Positions 1 to 9,200 of a stretch of 64,000 nt of DNA are shown here, piece by piece (positions within the stretch are counted from its first letter, which is position 1; each line of letters opens with the position of its first letter). This DNA comes from Pirellulaceae bacterium. Its GTDB lineage: Bacteria; Planctomycetota; Planctomycetia; Pirellulales; Pirellulaceae. A model generated the notes under the pieces. The model worked only from the letters and a program-made list of their open reading frames with translations. It was not told where the DNA came from and did no database searches. Position numbers and translations under genes: made by a program. Location of the stretch: NCBI GenBank assembly GCA_028280445.1, contig JANQLU010000136.1, positions 434,001-498,000 on the forward strand, given 5' to 3'.

Positions 1-1442
1 ACACGGCGACAGTTGGGTTGCTGACTGGCCAGCATCAACATGCGAATCACCTCCAGCGACATGCTTTCGGGCGTTTTGACAACGCCGCGTCCGCTGCAAC
101 ATGGACAATCATCGTAAACGCTGCGTTTCAAACTTGGTCGAACACGTTGTCTCGTCATTTCGATCAAGCCGAATGGGCTGGTTCGCAAAATTTTAGTGCG
201 AGCACGATCGCGTCTCATCTGGTCACGGAGGCAACGTTCGAGACCACGACGGTGTTTTTCCCGCCGCATGTCAATAAAATCGTTGACGATGACGCCTCCC
301 AGGTCACGCAAACGGAGTTGGCGTGAAATCTCACGGGCCGCGGCGAGATTCAGGCGGTAAGCGTTTTCTTCGGCGGTGTCGTCCGTTCGGAAATTACCGC
401 TGTTGACGTCAATGGCGACCAGCGCCTCGGTCTGGTCGATCACGATGGAACCACCATCGGGCAATTTGACCTCTCGCCGATGAATGTTTGCAATCTCTTC
501 TTCGAGTTTGTATTTGTGAAATAGCGGATCTTTGCCTTCGTAAAGTTTGAGTTTGTTCACTTGGCGCGGCATTACGAGTTTCAAAAACTCTTTGGCACTC
601 TCAAACGCTTCTTTACGATCAATCCAGATGGAATCGACATCGAGTGTGAGAATATCTCGCATCGTGCGAATGATCATGTCACTTTCTTCGTAGATATCGA
701 CCGGTCCGGGCATTTTCCTGATACGGCGAACAATCACTTTCCACAAACGCAACAGGTATCCCAGGTCGCGAGAGAGTTCTTTTTTGCTGCGACCGGCACC
801 CGCGGTTCGCACAATAAACCCGATGCCCTTGGGTGGGTTAAGTTCGTTCAAGTATTCACGCAGTTTACGTCGCTCATCGAGGTCCTCGATTTTGCGGGAA
901 ACTCCAACGCGTCCCAGCGCCGGCATCAACACCAGGTACCGTCCTGGGATACTGATATAGGTCGACAGGGTCGGGCCCTTGGTACCGATTCCCTCTTTGA
1001 TGACTTGAACCAGGACTTCGTCTCCACGTTGCAGAATATCCTGGATCGGCGGTTTGACGCGCGGTCGGTAGCTCGGTGGACGTTGCCGCCGCCCGTTGCC
1101 TCCGCCGCGGCCATCACGGCGTCCATTGCCGCTGCGTCCATTGCGTCGATGTCCATTGTCGTCATCATCGTTGATGTAGTCAGCGGGATCATAGCCGCCC
1201 TGCCGATAGTAACTTGGTTCGATATCGCTGATGTGGAGGAATCCATTTCGGCCGACACCGAAGTCAACAAATGCAGCTTGGATACTCGGTTCGAGATTGA
1301 CGACTTTTCCTTTGTAGATATTACCGACGTAGTTATCCTGGCTGGCACGTTCTATATAGAGTTCTTCGAGTCGATTGTTTTCGACCATCGCAATCCGGAC
1401 TTCCTCCGCTTGCGAGGTATTGATCAACATTTCTTTTTTCAT
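1..1442 (-). CDS. rng: Ribonuclease E/G family protein, 5' part (continues past left edge)
   Basis: Endoribonuclease of the RNase E/G family, expected to cleave single-stranded RNA in mRNA decay and rRNA maturation in the cytoplasm. About 480 residues are visible and the C-terminus lies outside the window. An S1 RNA-binding domain spans about residues 36-150 and is interrupted by an Arg/Gly/Asn-rich stretch at about 97-120. The magnesium-binding acidic residues lie in VAIDVNSG (D344) and in VIVNDFIDM (D387, D390). The zinc-link CPCCSG is at 445-450, after which family members normally end or carry a scaffold tail. The start is the ATG ending at 1442 (MKKEML); its ribosome-binding site is weak. 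It lies downstream of ptsH on the same strand after a 420-base leader. The family is secure; whether it is an E-type or a G-type enzyme cannot be settled because the C-terminus is missing. Confidence 0.93.
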   Translation of the reverse strand, partial: MKKEMLINTSQAEEVRIAMVENNRLEELYIERASQDNYVGNIYKGKVVNLEPSIQAAFVDFGVGRNGFLHISDIEPSYYRQGGYDPADYINDDDDNGHRRNGRSGNGRRDGRGGGNGRRQRPPSYRPRVKPPIQDILQRGDEVLVQVIKEGIGTKGPTLSTYISIPGRYLVLMPALGRVGVSRKIEDLDERRKLREYLNELNPPKGIGFIVRTAGAGRSKKELSRDLGYLLRLWKVIVRRIRKMPGPVDIYEESDMIIRTMRDILTLDVDSIWIDRKEAFESAKEFLKLVMPRQVNKLKLYEGKDPLFHKYKLEEEIANIHRREVKLPDGGSIVIDQTEALVAIDVNSGNFRTDDTAEENAYRLNLAAAREISRQLRLRDLGGVIVNDFIDMRREKHRRGLERCLRDQMRRDRARTKILRTSPFGLIEMTRQRVRPSLKRSVYDDCPCCSGRGVVKTPESMSLEVIRMLMLASQQPNCRR

Positions 1443-1862
1443 GGTACTGTTGTTTTTTGTTAGGGCCTGTCTGGCTGGTCGTTGGTTCGGCAGTTGCCAT
1501 GTCGTTTCGCTGCTGCGTCATCCAGCGAAATTGCAACGGCGCGCGTGAGTCGAACAGATTCTCAGACAGACCGAGGTGATTGTATTTCGTTTGGCTGGTT
1601 TGAATCCCAGCGATGCTAATAGCGGATGCTCGATTGATGATTGCCCGAAAGTGCAACAAAGCAGGACGAATGAGTGTTTTACCGGTGCGGCGAGAATCCG
1701 GCATCCCTAGCGTCACCGTGTGCGGTGACGAGGCTGCAGCGGGTGCACTCCACGCGATTTTGAGCGTGTTTTGAGATTCGTGTTTTGTGGCAAAATCAAT
1801 CAAGACAATAACCTGTGATCAGGTTGTTGCTCGCGATTTTTGTCCAGGTCGTTTCTTTCGAC
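1443..1862. other. 420-base spacer between ptsH and the RNase E/G gene
   Basis: No convincing gene. A reading frame on the minus strand crosses most of it but overlaps the RNase gene in another frame and looks like no known protein. The only clear structure is a perfect 8-bp hairpin at 1711-1730. If the cluster is co-transcribed, or if a promoter lies here, most of this is the 5' leader of the RNase mRNA. Confidence 0.5.
1711..1730. other. Perfect 8-bp hairpin in the RNase E/G leader
   Basis: CGTCACCG, a TGTG loop, then CGGTGACG. No T-run follows on either strand, so it is not an ordinary intrinsic terminator. It sits about 270 bases upstream of the RNase start codon and would be a structured element in that leader. 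Confidence 0.55.
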
Positions 1863-2189
1863 TTACGATGTTGGGAAATTGTCATCGTTGGAAATCAGAT
1901 CTTCGATTCCAACGGAGTTTTCAAATCCCGATTCGACAAAAGACGCCAGTGCATTGACGGCCCGTTCAGCGTCGGGACCACTTCCTTCGACACTGAGTTC
2001 GGTTCCCTGTTCTGCACACAACGTCATGATTGAAAGCGCACTTTTGCCATCAATTCTTAAGTCGTCTTTGATCAACTCAATCTTGCTTTGGAATTGCTGG
2101 GCGGCTTCGGCAAACACGCCTGCTGGGCGCAGGTGAAAGCCTCGTGAGTTTTTGATCGTAACGGTTCGGCTGTAAACCGGTTCTGACAT
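1863..2189 (-). CDS. ptsH: HPr-family phosphocarrier protein
   Basis: Small phosphocarrier of the phosphotransferase system. It takes phosphate from enzyme I on a histidine and passes it to EIIA proteins. The active site GFHLRPAG places the histidine at residue 19. The regulatory serine equivalent to Ser46 is S50 in GKSALSIM, so phosphorylation by an HPr kinase is possible, although no such kinase is in this window. At 108 residues it is about 20 longer than usual because of an acidic, Asn-rich tail. It lies 28 bases downstream of ptsN, with hpf upstream, and no sugar permease is near. This suggests a regulatory rather than a sugar-importing PTS. Confidence 0.93.
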   Translation of the reverse strand: MSEPVYSRTVTIKNSRGFHLRPAGVFAEAAQQFQSKIELIKDDLRIDGKSALSIMTLCAEQGTELSVEGSGPDAERAVNALASFVESGFENSVGIEDLISNDDNFPTS

Positions 2190-2217
2190 GGTTCAAAATA
2201 TGCGAGCAAACAAATTT

Positions 2218-2691
2218 TTAAACAAACTGATTGTTGTCGGCTTCTTCCAACACCTGCTGGATATCAGCAGCTGACTTGGCTTGTTTCAAGAATCGGCAAA
2301 ACGTTTCATCCTGGAGTTGGCGTGAAATATTTTCCAATGCTCGCAAGTGATCGCCGGGGCGATCTGGGGGTGAAATCAACAGAAAGAAGATCTGCACGTT
2401 TTCACCGTCAAGACTTTGAAAGTCGAGACCATCATGACTAACGCCCACCGTTCCGATCAATTGATCGACGCTGGGATGTTTCGTGTGAGGAACAGCGACA
2501 CCGCGTCCGATGCCGGTACTGCCGAGCTCTTCGCGTTTCAAAATCGCTTGGACAATACTTTCCTGTTCATCCGGATTCAGCTGGTTGTTTTCGACAAGAC
2601 CCGCCACCAATTCGCGAATGACCGCAGGCTTGTCGTTTGATTCCAGTCCGGCTTTGATTGAATCCATTTTTACAAAATCATTGAACTTCAT
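2218..2691 (-). CDS. ptsN: PTS EIIA protein, fructose/nitrogen (PtsN) type
   Basis: EIIA domain of the fructose-mannitol/Ntr family, 157 residues, the normal size for a stand-alone PtsN. The phospho-accepting histidine is H69 in GRGVAVPHTK, preceded by the typical GSTGIG loop. There is no fused transport domain and no permease gene nearby, so a signalling output is likelier than sugar uptake. The ATG ending at 2691 is preceded by GGAAAGG about 9 bases upstream. The order hpf-ptsN-ptsH resembles the rpoN-hpf-ptsN region of proteobacteria, without rpoN here. Confidence 0.92.
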   Translation of the reverse strand: MKFNDFVKMDSIKAGLESNDKPAVIRELVAGLVENNQLNPDEQESIVQAILKREELGSTGIGRGVAVPHTKHPSVDQLIGTVGVSHDGLDFQSLDGENVQIFFLLISPPDRPGDHLRALENISRQLQDETFCRFLKQAKSAADIQQVLEEADNNQFV

Positions 2692-2765
2692 AAAAATGTA
2701 CCTTTCCTAGATTGATTTGTGTTGGAGTCGTCGCGAAGTTTATGGCCATCAACCTGGATTGAGTC

Positions 2766-3092
2766 TTATTCAATCTCAACATTCTTGATGGACTTACCGC
2801 GATGACCTGTAATTTTTTCTTTGTGTTTTCTTAGTTGCCGTTCAAGCTTTTGAACGACGCTATCAGTCGCTGCTACGACATTCGAGCCGTTGTCAGCGGC
2901 AAAGAAGTCATCGGTTTCCTCGGCAGAGACTTTGACTTCGACTTTGGGTGACTGGGTTTTTTCCAGGTCCACCAGGACCTCGATGCCAGTGACTCGATCA
3001 AAAAATTTCGGGAGTTTCTGAACTTTTTGTTTTATGGTTTGCTGAACCGTATCAGGTAAATCGCCATGTTTTGTCGAAACCCTTATTTCCAC
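2766..3092 (-). CDS. hpf: Ribosome hibernation promoting factor / RaiA family
   Basis: Ribosome-associated factor of the HPF/RaiA family, 108 residues, the short form with only the N-terminal domain that binds the 30S decoding region in stationary phase or stress. The beta-alpha-beta-beta-beta-alpha layout can be followed, with the basic helix near LERQLRKHKEKITGHRGK at the C-terminus. It lacks the dimerising domain of long HPF. The start is a GTG ending at 3092, with a G-rich tract about 8 bases upstream. It is the first gene of a cluster with ptsN and ptsH (75-base gap to ptsN), which links hibernation to PTS signalling. Confidence 0.9.
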   Translation of the reverse strand: MEIRVSTKHGDLPDTVQQTIKQKVQKLPKFFDRVTGIEVLVDLEKTQSPKVEVKVSAEETDDFFAADNGSNVVAATDSVVQKLERQLRKHKEKITGHRGKSIKNVEIE

Positions 3093-3381
3093 TCTGCAAA
3101 CCCCCGATTGAACATTTTTCCGTGCAGTTGTTCTGCGTGTAAGCTTTCGTCTAACTGAAACTACTATCGTATTTTACAGCCCTCGAAGTAAAGCCACAAA
3201 TGCAAAAAGAGTCGGTCGGTATGTGAATTTTGGCGGCTCCCCAAGCCAGTCCCCCAAAAAACACGGACGCCGGCTCCGATTTGATCGATTTCCGACACTG
3301 CTCAATGTAGCGGACAATGCAGCCGCTATCGAGGAGCAGACGGATCGCAAGACGACACAAAATACGGCTTCCTGCCAGAAT

Positions 3382-5913
3382 TCAGGAGCCTGAATTTTGC
3401 GATTTGCCGCTGGCCGGTGGTTGGGAGGATTTGTTTTTGGGTTTGTCAGATTGCTTGTTTTCGGGTTTTCCAGCCTGTTTGTTTTTCGGCGGACTGGACT
3501 GTTTGTTTTTGGATTTGCCAGCCGGTTTGCTTTTGGACGGGTCCGCTTGCCCAGCAGGTTTCTTGTTTTTCTGATCACCGGGCTGTTTTGATTTCGCGTT
3601 TTTTTTCTTGGCCTGGCCTGCCGGTGGAGCATCTGGTTTTTCGCGATTGTTAAAAACGAACAGCGGCAATTTGATTTTTTCTGCGTACCTGATTTTTTTC
3701 GCTTTCAAATCACGCAGCCAGCTCCGAACTTTGGGCCGCCGCGTCGCTTCTTCGACATCTGGCCGATACAAAAAAGTTCGCCCCGTGATGCGGTGAAGAT
3801 TTTCAATCGCCAGTACGCGGCGGGCGAGGGTATTGCTGCTGAGTTCACCAACGAGTTTTTCATCACCCCCGGCAGTCAATTGTTTTTCGTTAATGCCAAC
3901 CAACATCGCGTGCAGCGAAGCGTCGGCTTCGGCGAACGCTTGATCGATACGTTTGACTAAATCATCGTTGTTCGCGAGATCATATCGAAATGCTTCGAGA
4001 GATCTCGACCACACCGTCAGATTGGATTCATTATCCAACAATTGCAGCAACGGTTGATAGTATCCCAGTGAACCGAACATTTGTGTTGAAATGGTGACAA
4101 CTTGAAATCTCAAGTCTTCGGTGAATTTGGTGAGCTGGGTTTCCAATGGTTTATCGCGCTGCAGTTTTTCTGCAATCATTTCCAAGCCAGTTTCGATGTA
4201 GGCTTCCACCCGAGGTTCCCAAGGCTGGCGTCGGCTGGCCAGTTCACCATTTTTAACAGGACTAAAAACTGTTTTGCCTTTGTTGGTCGCCGCGGTAAAT
4301 TCGTAACCGTGGGCCTGGGACAGAACAACCGATTGCTTGCCGTCGGTAATTCGTATTTGCCCTTTACCAACAAACGCTTGGAACAGCATCACGCGACTTT
4401 CGATATCCGACAGGTCTCGATTGGTTGCAAAACGGCGAGCGTTCAACCACCAAACCGTGTCGGGGCGCGTGGATTCAATAACCAGTTTTTTTCCAGCAAT
4501 TTCGATAATGGTTTTGGATTCACTTGCTTCGAATTCGGCCAAACCATGGTGCCAAACAAAGATGGGCGATTTGCCCCCGTTGGCTCGCAAATGAAATTTT
4601 GCGGCTCCATGAACGGTCATTTTTGATTTCAGATTTGTTTCGAAAACAGTCTGCGTACCGTGAATCGTCAAAATCGTCTGGTTCGGTGTTATTCCCATTT
4701 CGGCGCCGAATATAAAATGGCGTCCTTGATCCACGTTTTTTCGAATCGCAACCTGGTTTTCAGCGGAAATCCGGGCAAGAACGGGCAGATTCGGAACTAC
4801 CGGTTTAGCGCCTTTGTCATTGGCTCCTTTTTTAGCTCCGTCTTTTCCTTTACCCTCTGATTTTTTGTCCTTGCCGTCTGACTTTTTGCCTTTGTCGTTG
4901 GCAGGATTTTTCTTGGCATCTTTCTTTTTGGAACCTGAGCCTTTGTTGTCAGATTTCTTACCGCCGTCCGTTTTGTTCGGTGGAGTTGATTTCGATTTGT
5001 CTTTTTTTGTTGAGTCAGCTTTGGCAACGCCTTTGCCAGCACCGGTTTCTGATTTCCCCGAACTTTTGTCGTCCGATTTTTTATCCGCTGATTTTTCAGG
5101 TTCCGTTTTTTTGCTTTCCGCGCCGTTTGGCTTTTTGCCGGATTTGTCTGGCGTCAGATCATTTTTGTCATTTGGTGTTTCAGCTCGCACTACGCTGTCG
5201 GGTTCGTTACTGAATTTTCCGCTGGCGATCGCCCAACCGATAGCCAGCCCCACGGCCAACAAGATGACGCCACCGATCAACGCCACTGGCAAGCTAACAG
5301 TTTGACCGGGTAATTCACTGCCGTCCTTGGCAGGTTTTTTCGCGCGACCTGGTTCACCGGCCGAATTTTTTCGCCCTCCGGTCATCGTGGTTCGAGACGA
5401 ACCGTTGGTCCCATTAGTCCCGTTTGTTTCCTGCGCCGCGAACTCGGGTTTTACAGTCGGCACTCGTACTTCGCGGGCTTCGTTGATTTCCTCATTTTCT
5501 TCCATCGATTCGAGATCTTCGCGAACCGGAGACAACGAGTAAATTCGTTGTCGAATGTCCGGAGGAACCGGAACCGTTTCATTGCGGTAAACACGCGCCA
5601 GGATTGCGTGACAATTGGTGACTTCGGCCAGCAGGGATGGTGATGCAAGACAGTCTTTTTCGAATTGCTCGACAAGTTCGTCGGGCATGGACGAATCGAG
5701 ATATTGCGCAATTTTATTGGGATTGGCCGAACCCGTAAAATTGTCGGACTCGATTGGCGCAACACCCGGGTCCGATGTAATAACTTTCAAGTGCCGTAAG
5801 AGCGTAGCAGCATTATCAGATTTTTTGATTCGATCGCGAATCTCTTTTTTTTGTCGAGAACGAAGTCCCGCATCATTTCGATATGCTAACAGCGCACGGA
5901 GTGTAAGTCGCAT
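3382..5913 (-). CDS. Large single-pass membrane protein with Lys-rich linker and tail
   Basis: Not recognised as a named family; 843 residues from the ATG ending at 5913. That start has GGAG 6 bases upstream; a GTG codon directly before it is the alternative. Residues 1-135 look like a cytoplasmic helical domain resembling anti-sigma-like planctomycete proteins. One membrane helix lies at about 209-232. A Lys/Asp/Ser/Gly low-complexity stretch covers about 245-370, then a beta-rich domain at about 390-560 with FecR-like features, a helical region to about 750, and a Lys/Pro/Gln/Asn-rich tail. N-in topology is likely, placing the basic linker and tail outside the inner membrane. The gene downstream of it in transcription order is hpf, 289 bases away; the VPS10-like gene is 59 bases upstream. 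The role is unknown. Confidence 0.8.
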   Translation of the reverse strand: MRLTLRALLAYRNDAGLRSRQKKEIRDRIKKSDNAATLLRHLKVITSDPGVAPIESDNFTGSANPNKIAQYLDSSMPDELVEQFEKDCLASPSLLAEVTNCHAILARVYRNETVPVPPDIRQRIYSLSPVREDLESMEENEEINEAREVRVPTVKPEFAAQETNGTNGTNGSSRTTMTGGRKNSAGEPGRAKKPAKDGSELPGQTVSLPVALIGGVILLAVGLAIGWAIASGKFSNEPDSVVRAETPNDKNDLTPDKSGKKPNGAESKKTEPEKSADKKSDDKSSGKSETGAGKGVAKADSTKKDKSKSTPPNKTDGGKKSDNKGSGSKKKDAKKNPANDKGKKSDGKDKKSEGKGKDGAKKGANDKGAKPVVPNLPVLARISAENQVAIRKNVDQGRHFIFGAEMGITPNQTILTIHGTQTVFETNLKSKMTVHGAAKFHLRANGGKSPIFVWHHGLAEFEASESKTIIEIAGKKLVIESTRPDTVWWLNARRFATNRDLSDIESRVMLFQAFVGKGQIRITDGKQSVVLSQAHGYEFTAATNKGKTVFSPVKNGELASRRQPWEPRVEAYIETGLEMIAEKLQRDKPLETQLTKFTEDLRFQVVTISTQMFGSLGYYQPLLQLLDNESNLTVWSRSLEAFRYDLANNDDLVKRIDQAFAEADASLHAMLVGINEKQLTAGGDEKLVGELSSNTLARRVLAIENLHRITGRTFLYRPDVEEATRRPKVRSWLRDLKAKKIRYAEKIKLPLFVFNNREKPDAPPAGQAKKKNAKSKQPGDQKNKKPAGQADPSKSKPAGKSKNKQSSPPKNKQAGKPENKQSDKPKNKSSQPPASGKSQNSGS

Positions 5914-5971
5914 CACTTACTCCATCTCTCAGGGCTCAGAGGGAGGGATTATTATGTCGTGTGCTGCCATT

Positions 5972-8900
5972 TTATTCACCGTCGTTTGATGGGTCGATAA
6001 AAATTGCCGGAACGTTCGCGTTTTTTACTGCTTTATTGAAATTTGGCAGGTCTTGGGCCAGCAAAGCATCGAATTTCTTTTGCTGAACGCCAATTTCACC
6101 GCGTAACATTTCAAACACCTGGCGCGATTGTCTGGTTGGGGCATTGTCCCCGGTATCGACCACGCTGACCAATGCACTCAATCGATTGTTCAATCGAATC
6201 GGAAAATTGAGCGGGTCTTGAGGACTTTGATTTTTCGTTTGATACAAACGTTCCTCAATCGCCGTCAGTTTTTTGGAAATGTCATTCGCCTGTTTTACCA
6301 ATGCCGCAAATTGTTTTCGGCCTTTGAGGCGTTTGGTTAACGCGCCAATTTGCGTGCGCACATCTCGGATTTGTCCGATGGTGGTATTGACCTTCGAAAG
6401 TTCGTCTCGCAATTGAGTATGGAATTTGAATTGTTCCATCAGGTCCTCGGGGGTCGCCTGAATCCGCGGATCAATTTTGATTTCAAACTCTTGTTTGATT
6501 TCCTGTTTGCCGATGGTAAGTACCGCGGTGTATTTACCGGGTACAGCTCGCGGTCCTTGAGTACCACCGCCCCACAAGATCATCCCGGGAAATGTTTTTG
6601 CAGAAGCGTAACGCATGCTCCAAACGACCGAGTTCATCCCGGCTTTGAGTGACAACGGCGACTGACCGGCTGACCGTTTGGGTTTGGTAGAATAGGTTTG
6701 GGCGACGTTACCTTGTGGATCAACAATTCGAAGCGTCGCAACACCGGTTGGTTTTTCCTTGAGATGAAAACGCAGCGCAACTCGACTACGCCGTCCCATA
6801 CGATAAACCGGTCGTGGTTTAAAAAAGAAAACGGGTTGTTGGGCAGTTTTTTTGTTGAATTGATGCAACGGAGTGAGGTCATCCATCACCCAGAAACTGC
6901 GACCTTGTGTCGCCACGATGAGGTCCTGGTTTTTGAGCGCCAAATCAGTAATCGGCACGATGGGCAGATTCAATTGGAACGAAGTCCACGATTTTCCGTC
7001 GTCCATCGAAACATACATTCCGTTTTCCGTGCCAGCATATAACAACCCATCGCGATCAGGATCGGCGCGAACCACACGGGTAAAGTGTTTAGCGTCGATC
7101 CCAGCCGTGATTTTTTCCCAAGTTTTTCCAAAGTCGTTGGTTTTGTACAAATACGGTTTGAAGTCGTCGAGTTTGTAACGAGTTGCCGCAATATAGACAC
7201 TGCCTTTTTTTGACGGATGAATTTCGAGACTGTTGATCTGCGACCACTCAGGCAATTCCGGCGGTGTCACGTTTTTCCAGTTTTTTCCACCGTCTGTGGT
7301 GACATGAATCAATCCATCGTCAGAACCGCACCAAATCACGTTGTGATCGTGGTGAGATTGAGCCGCCGCAAAAATCGTACAGTAGTATTCAACACTGGTG
7401 TTGTCCTTGGTAATCGGTCCACCGGAGGGGCCCAGTTTTGATTTATCGTTGCGGGTTAGGTCGTGACTGATTTGCGTCCAGCTACCGCCACCATCAACGG
7501 TTTTAAAGAGTACATTTCCAGCCGCGAAAAGTGTTTTTTTGTCGTGCCCAAAAAAGATTGGGAAATTCCATTGGAACCGGAATTTGCCATCGCCTGCTCC
7601 GTGACCCATTGGGTTGTCAGGCCAAATATGGATATTTCGACGTTCTCCTGTTTTGTGATTGATTCGGGTCAAGTAACCACCGTAGGTACCGCCATAGACA
7701 ATGTCAGGATTGGTTGGATCTGGAGCAATATGACCACTTTCCCCGCCGGCTGTTGGTTCCCAATCTCGTTCTCGGCCACTGGAACGGTGGTCGATACGGA
7801 CAGTCGAGTTGTCTTGCTGTGCTCCGTAGATTCGATAGGGGAAATGGTTGTCGGTAGTGACCCGATAAAATTGCGCCGTGGGTTGGTTCATATACGTGGA
7901 CCAAGTGCGGCCTCGATTGTAGGAAACTTGTCCGCCACCATCGTCGGCGATTGCCAATCGATCGGGGTTGTCGGGATCAATCCACAGATCGTGATGATCG
8001 CCGTGGGGCGTACGAATGGATGAATAGGTTTTTCCACCATCGATGCTGCGCCAAAATCGCACGTTGAGCACATAGACTTCGTCTTTATTTTTTGGCCCCG
8101 CATAAATTCGGGTGTAGTACCAGGCGCGCTGTCTGAGTTTTCGTTCGTCGTTGATTTTTGTCCAAGTTTCACCGCCATTGTCGCTGCGAAAAACGCCGCC
8201 GTCTGCCGCTTCGATGATGGCAAACACTCGATTTGAATCGACGGGAGAAACATCAACTCCGATAATGCCGACCATGCCTTTGGGCAGTCCACGATTGCGA
8301 GTAATTTCTTTCCAGGTGTCACCGCCATCGGTGCTTTTGTACAACCCGCTTCCCTGGCCGCCGCTTTCGAGGCTGTAGGGAGTTCGCTTGATGCGCCACA
8401 TGGACGCGTACAGGATTTTGGCATTGCCCGGATCGATTTGAAGATCAACCGCGCCCACTTCATCATTAACAAACAAAATTTTCTGCCAGGTTTTACCGCC
8501 GTCTTTAGAACGAAAGACACCGCGTTGCTGATTCGGGCCATAGAGGTGCCCCATGGCGGCGACATAGACAATATCAGGATTTTTAGGATGAACGCGCACT
8601 CGAGGGATATGATGGCTGTCTGTCAGTCCAATCGATTTCCAGCTTTTACCGCCGTCATCGGATTTCCACATCCCGCTGCCGTGTGACACGTTTCCTCGAA
8701 CGGTAACTTCGCCGCCACCGACATAGATGATGTTGGGATTTGATGGTGCGACGGTCACTGCGCCGATGGAACCGCCAAAAAAACCATCGCTGGCGTTGCG
8801 CCAATTGCTTCCGCCATCTTCGGTTTTCCAAACTCCGCCACCGGTGGCACCAAAAAAGAACGTCGTTGGTTTTCCGCGAACTCCTGTGACCGCTGCCGAA

Positions 8901-9034
8901 CGTCCACCGCGCAGTGGCCCAATACTGCGGTATCTCAAAGCGTTGAAAACAGGGTTATCATTGGTCTGTTGTGCAGTCGCCTCATGACTACAGATACAAA
9001 TCACACAAAGCAGAGCTGTCAAACAATTTCGCAT
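5972..9034 (-). CDS. Secreted sortilin/VPS10-type beta-propeller protein (BNR/Asp-box repeats)
   Basis: Exported protein of 1020 residues with a signal peptide (about 1-21, ending ATAQ). It opens with the RSIGPLRGGR signature of a widespread bacterial family usually annotated as VPS10 domain or glycosyl hydrolase. At least nine Asp-box motifs are visible, such as KTEDGGSNW, KSDDGGKSW, RSKDGGKTW, KSTDGGDTW and TTDGGKNW, building one or two propellers over about residues 40-740. The C-terminal 200 residues are predominantly helical. No catalytic residues of a sialidase could be assigned, so a binding or scaffolding role is as likely as hydrolysis. It lies 59 bases upstream of the Lys-rich membrane protein and may be co-transcribed with it. 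Confidence 0.88.
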   Translation of the reverse strand: MRNCLTALLCVICICSHEATAQQTNDNPVFNALRYRSIGPLRGGRSAAVTGVRGKPTTFFFGATGGGVWKTEDGGSNWRNASDGFFGGSIGAVTVAPSNPNIIYVGGGEVTVRGNVSHGSGMWKSDDGGKSWKSIGLTDSHHIPRVRVHPKNPDIVYVAAMGHLYGPNQQRGVFRSKDGGKTWQKILFVNDEVGAVDLQIDPGNAKILYASMWRIKRTPYSLESGGQGSGLYKSTDGGDTWKEITRNRGLPKGMVGIIGVDVSPVDSNRVFAIIEAADGGVFRSDNGGETWTKINDERKLRQRAWYYTRIYAGPKNKDEVYVLNVRFWRSIDGGKTYSSIRTPHGDHHDLWIDPDNPDRLAIADDGGGQVSYNRGRTWSTYMNQPTAQFYRVTTDNHFPYRIYGAQQDNSTVRIDHRSSGRERDWEPTAGGESGHIAPDPTNPDIVYGGTYGGYLTRINHKTGERRNIHIWPDNPMGHGAGDGKFRFQWNFPIFFGHDKKTLFAAGNVLFKTVDGGGSWTQISHDLTRNDKSKLGPSGGPITKDNTSVEYYCTIFAAAQSHHDHNVIWCGSDDGLIHVTTDGGKNWKNVTPPELPEWSQINSLEIHPSKKGSVYIAATRYKLDDFKPYLYKTNDFGKTWEKITAGIDAKHFTRVVRADPDRDGLLYAGTENGMYVSMDDGKSWTSFQLNLPIVPITDLALKNQDLIVATQGRSFWVMDDLTPLHQFNKKTAQQPVFFFKPRPVYRMGRRSRVALRFHLKEKPTGVATLRIVDPQGNVAQTYSTKPKRSAGQSPLSLKAGMNSVVWSMRYASAKTFPGMILWGGGTQGPRAVPGKYTAVLTIGKQEIKQEFEIKIDPRIQATPEDLMEQFKFHTQLRDELSKVNTTIGQIRDVRTQIGALTKRLKGRKQFAALVKQANDISKKLTAIEERLYQTKNQSPQDPLNFPIRLNNRLSALVSVVDTGDNAPTRQSRQVFEMLRGEIGVQQKKFDALLAQDLPNFNKAVKNANVPAIFIDPSNDGE

Positions 9035-9145
9035 CGTGAAAATCCCGGTGTCTCTCGTTAAATTTTGAATCTCCTATTGTAGTTAAGCATGGAACGTTTG
9101 TTTGTAAGCCACCAGTCATTTTTGAAATTGCCCGATAAATACGAA

Positions 9146-9177
9146 AAAAGCGGTCCATTTGGACCGCTTTTGTGTCG
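9146..9177 (-). terminator. Rho-independent terminator of the Gly-rich protein gene
   Basis: The stem AAAAGCGGTCC / GGACCGCTTTT with a 4-base loop is followed on the minus strand by a T-run. It lies 24 bases beyond the stop codon at 9201 and before the VPS10-type gene, so it separates the two transcripts. Confidence 0.85.
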
Positions 9178-9200
9178 TCAACGATTTGTAATTCGGTTAT

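Noticed and set aside
561..1463. Open plus-strand frame of 300 codons
   Set aside because: It lies fully opposite the RNase E/G gene, whose S1, metal-binding and zinc-link motifs are unmistakable; the plus frame shows no domain.
1333..1803. Minus-strand frame of 156 codons in the RNase leader
   Set aside because: It overlaps the RNase start in another frame, has no ribosome-binding site and no recognisable sequence.
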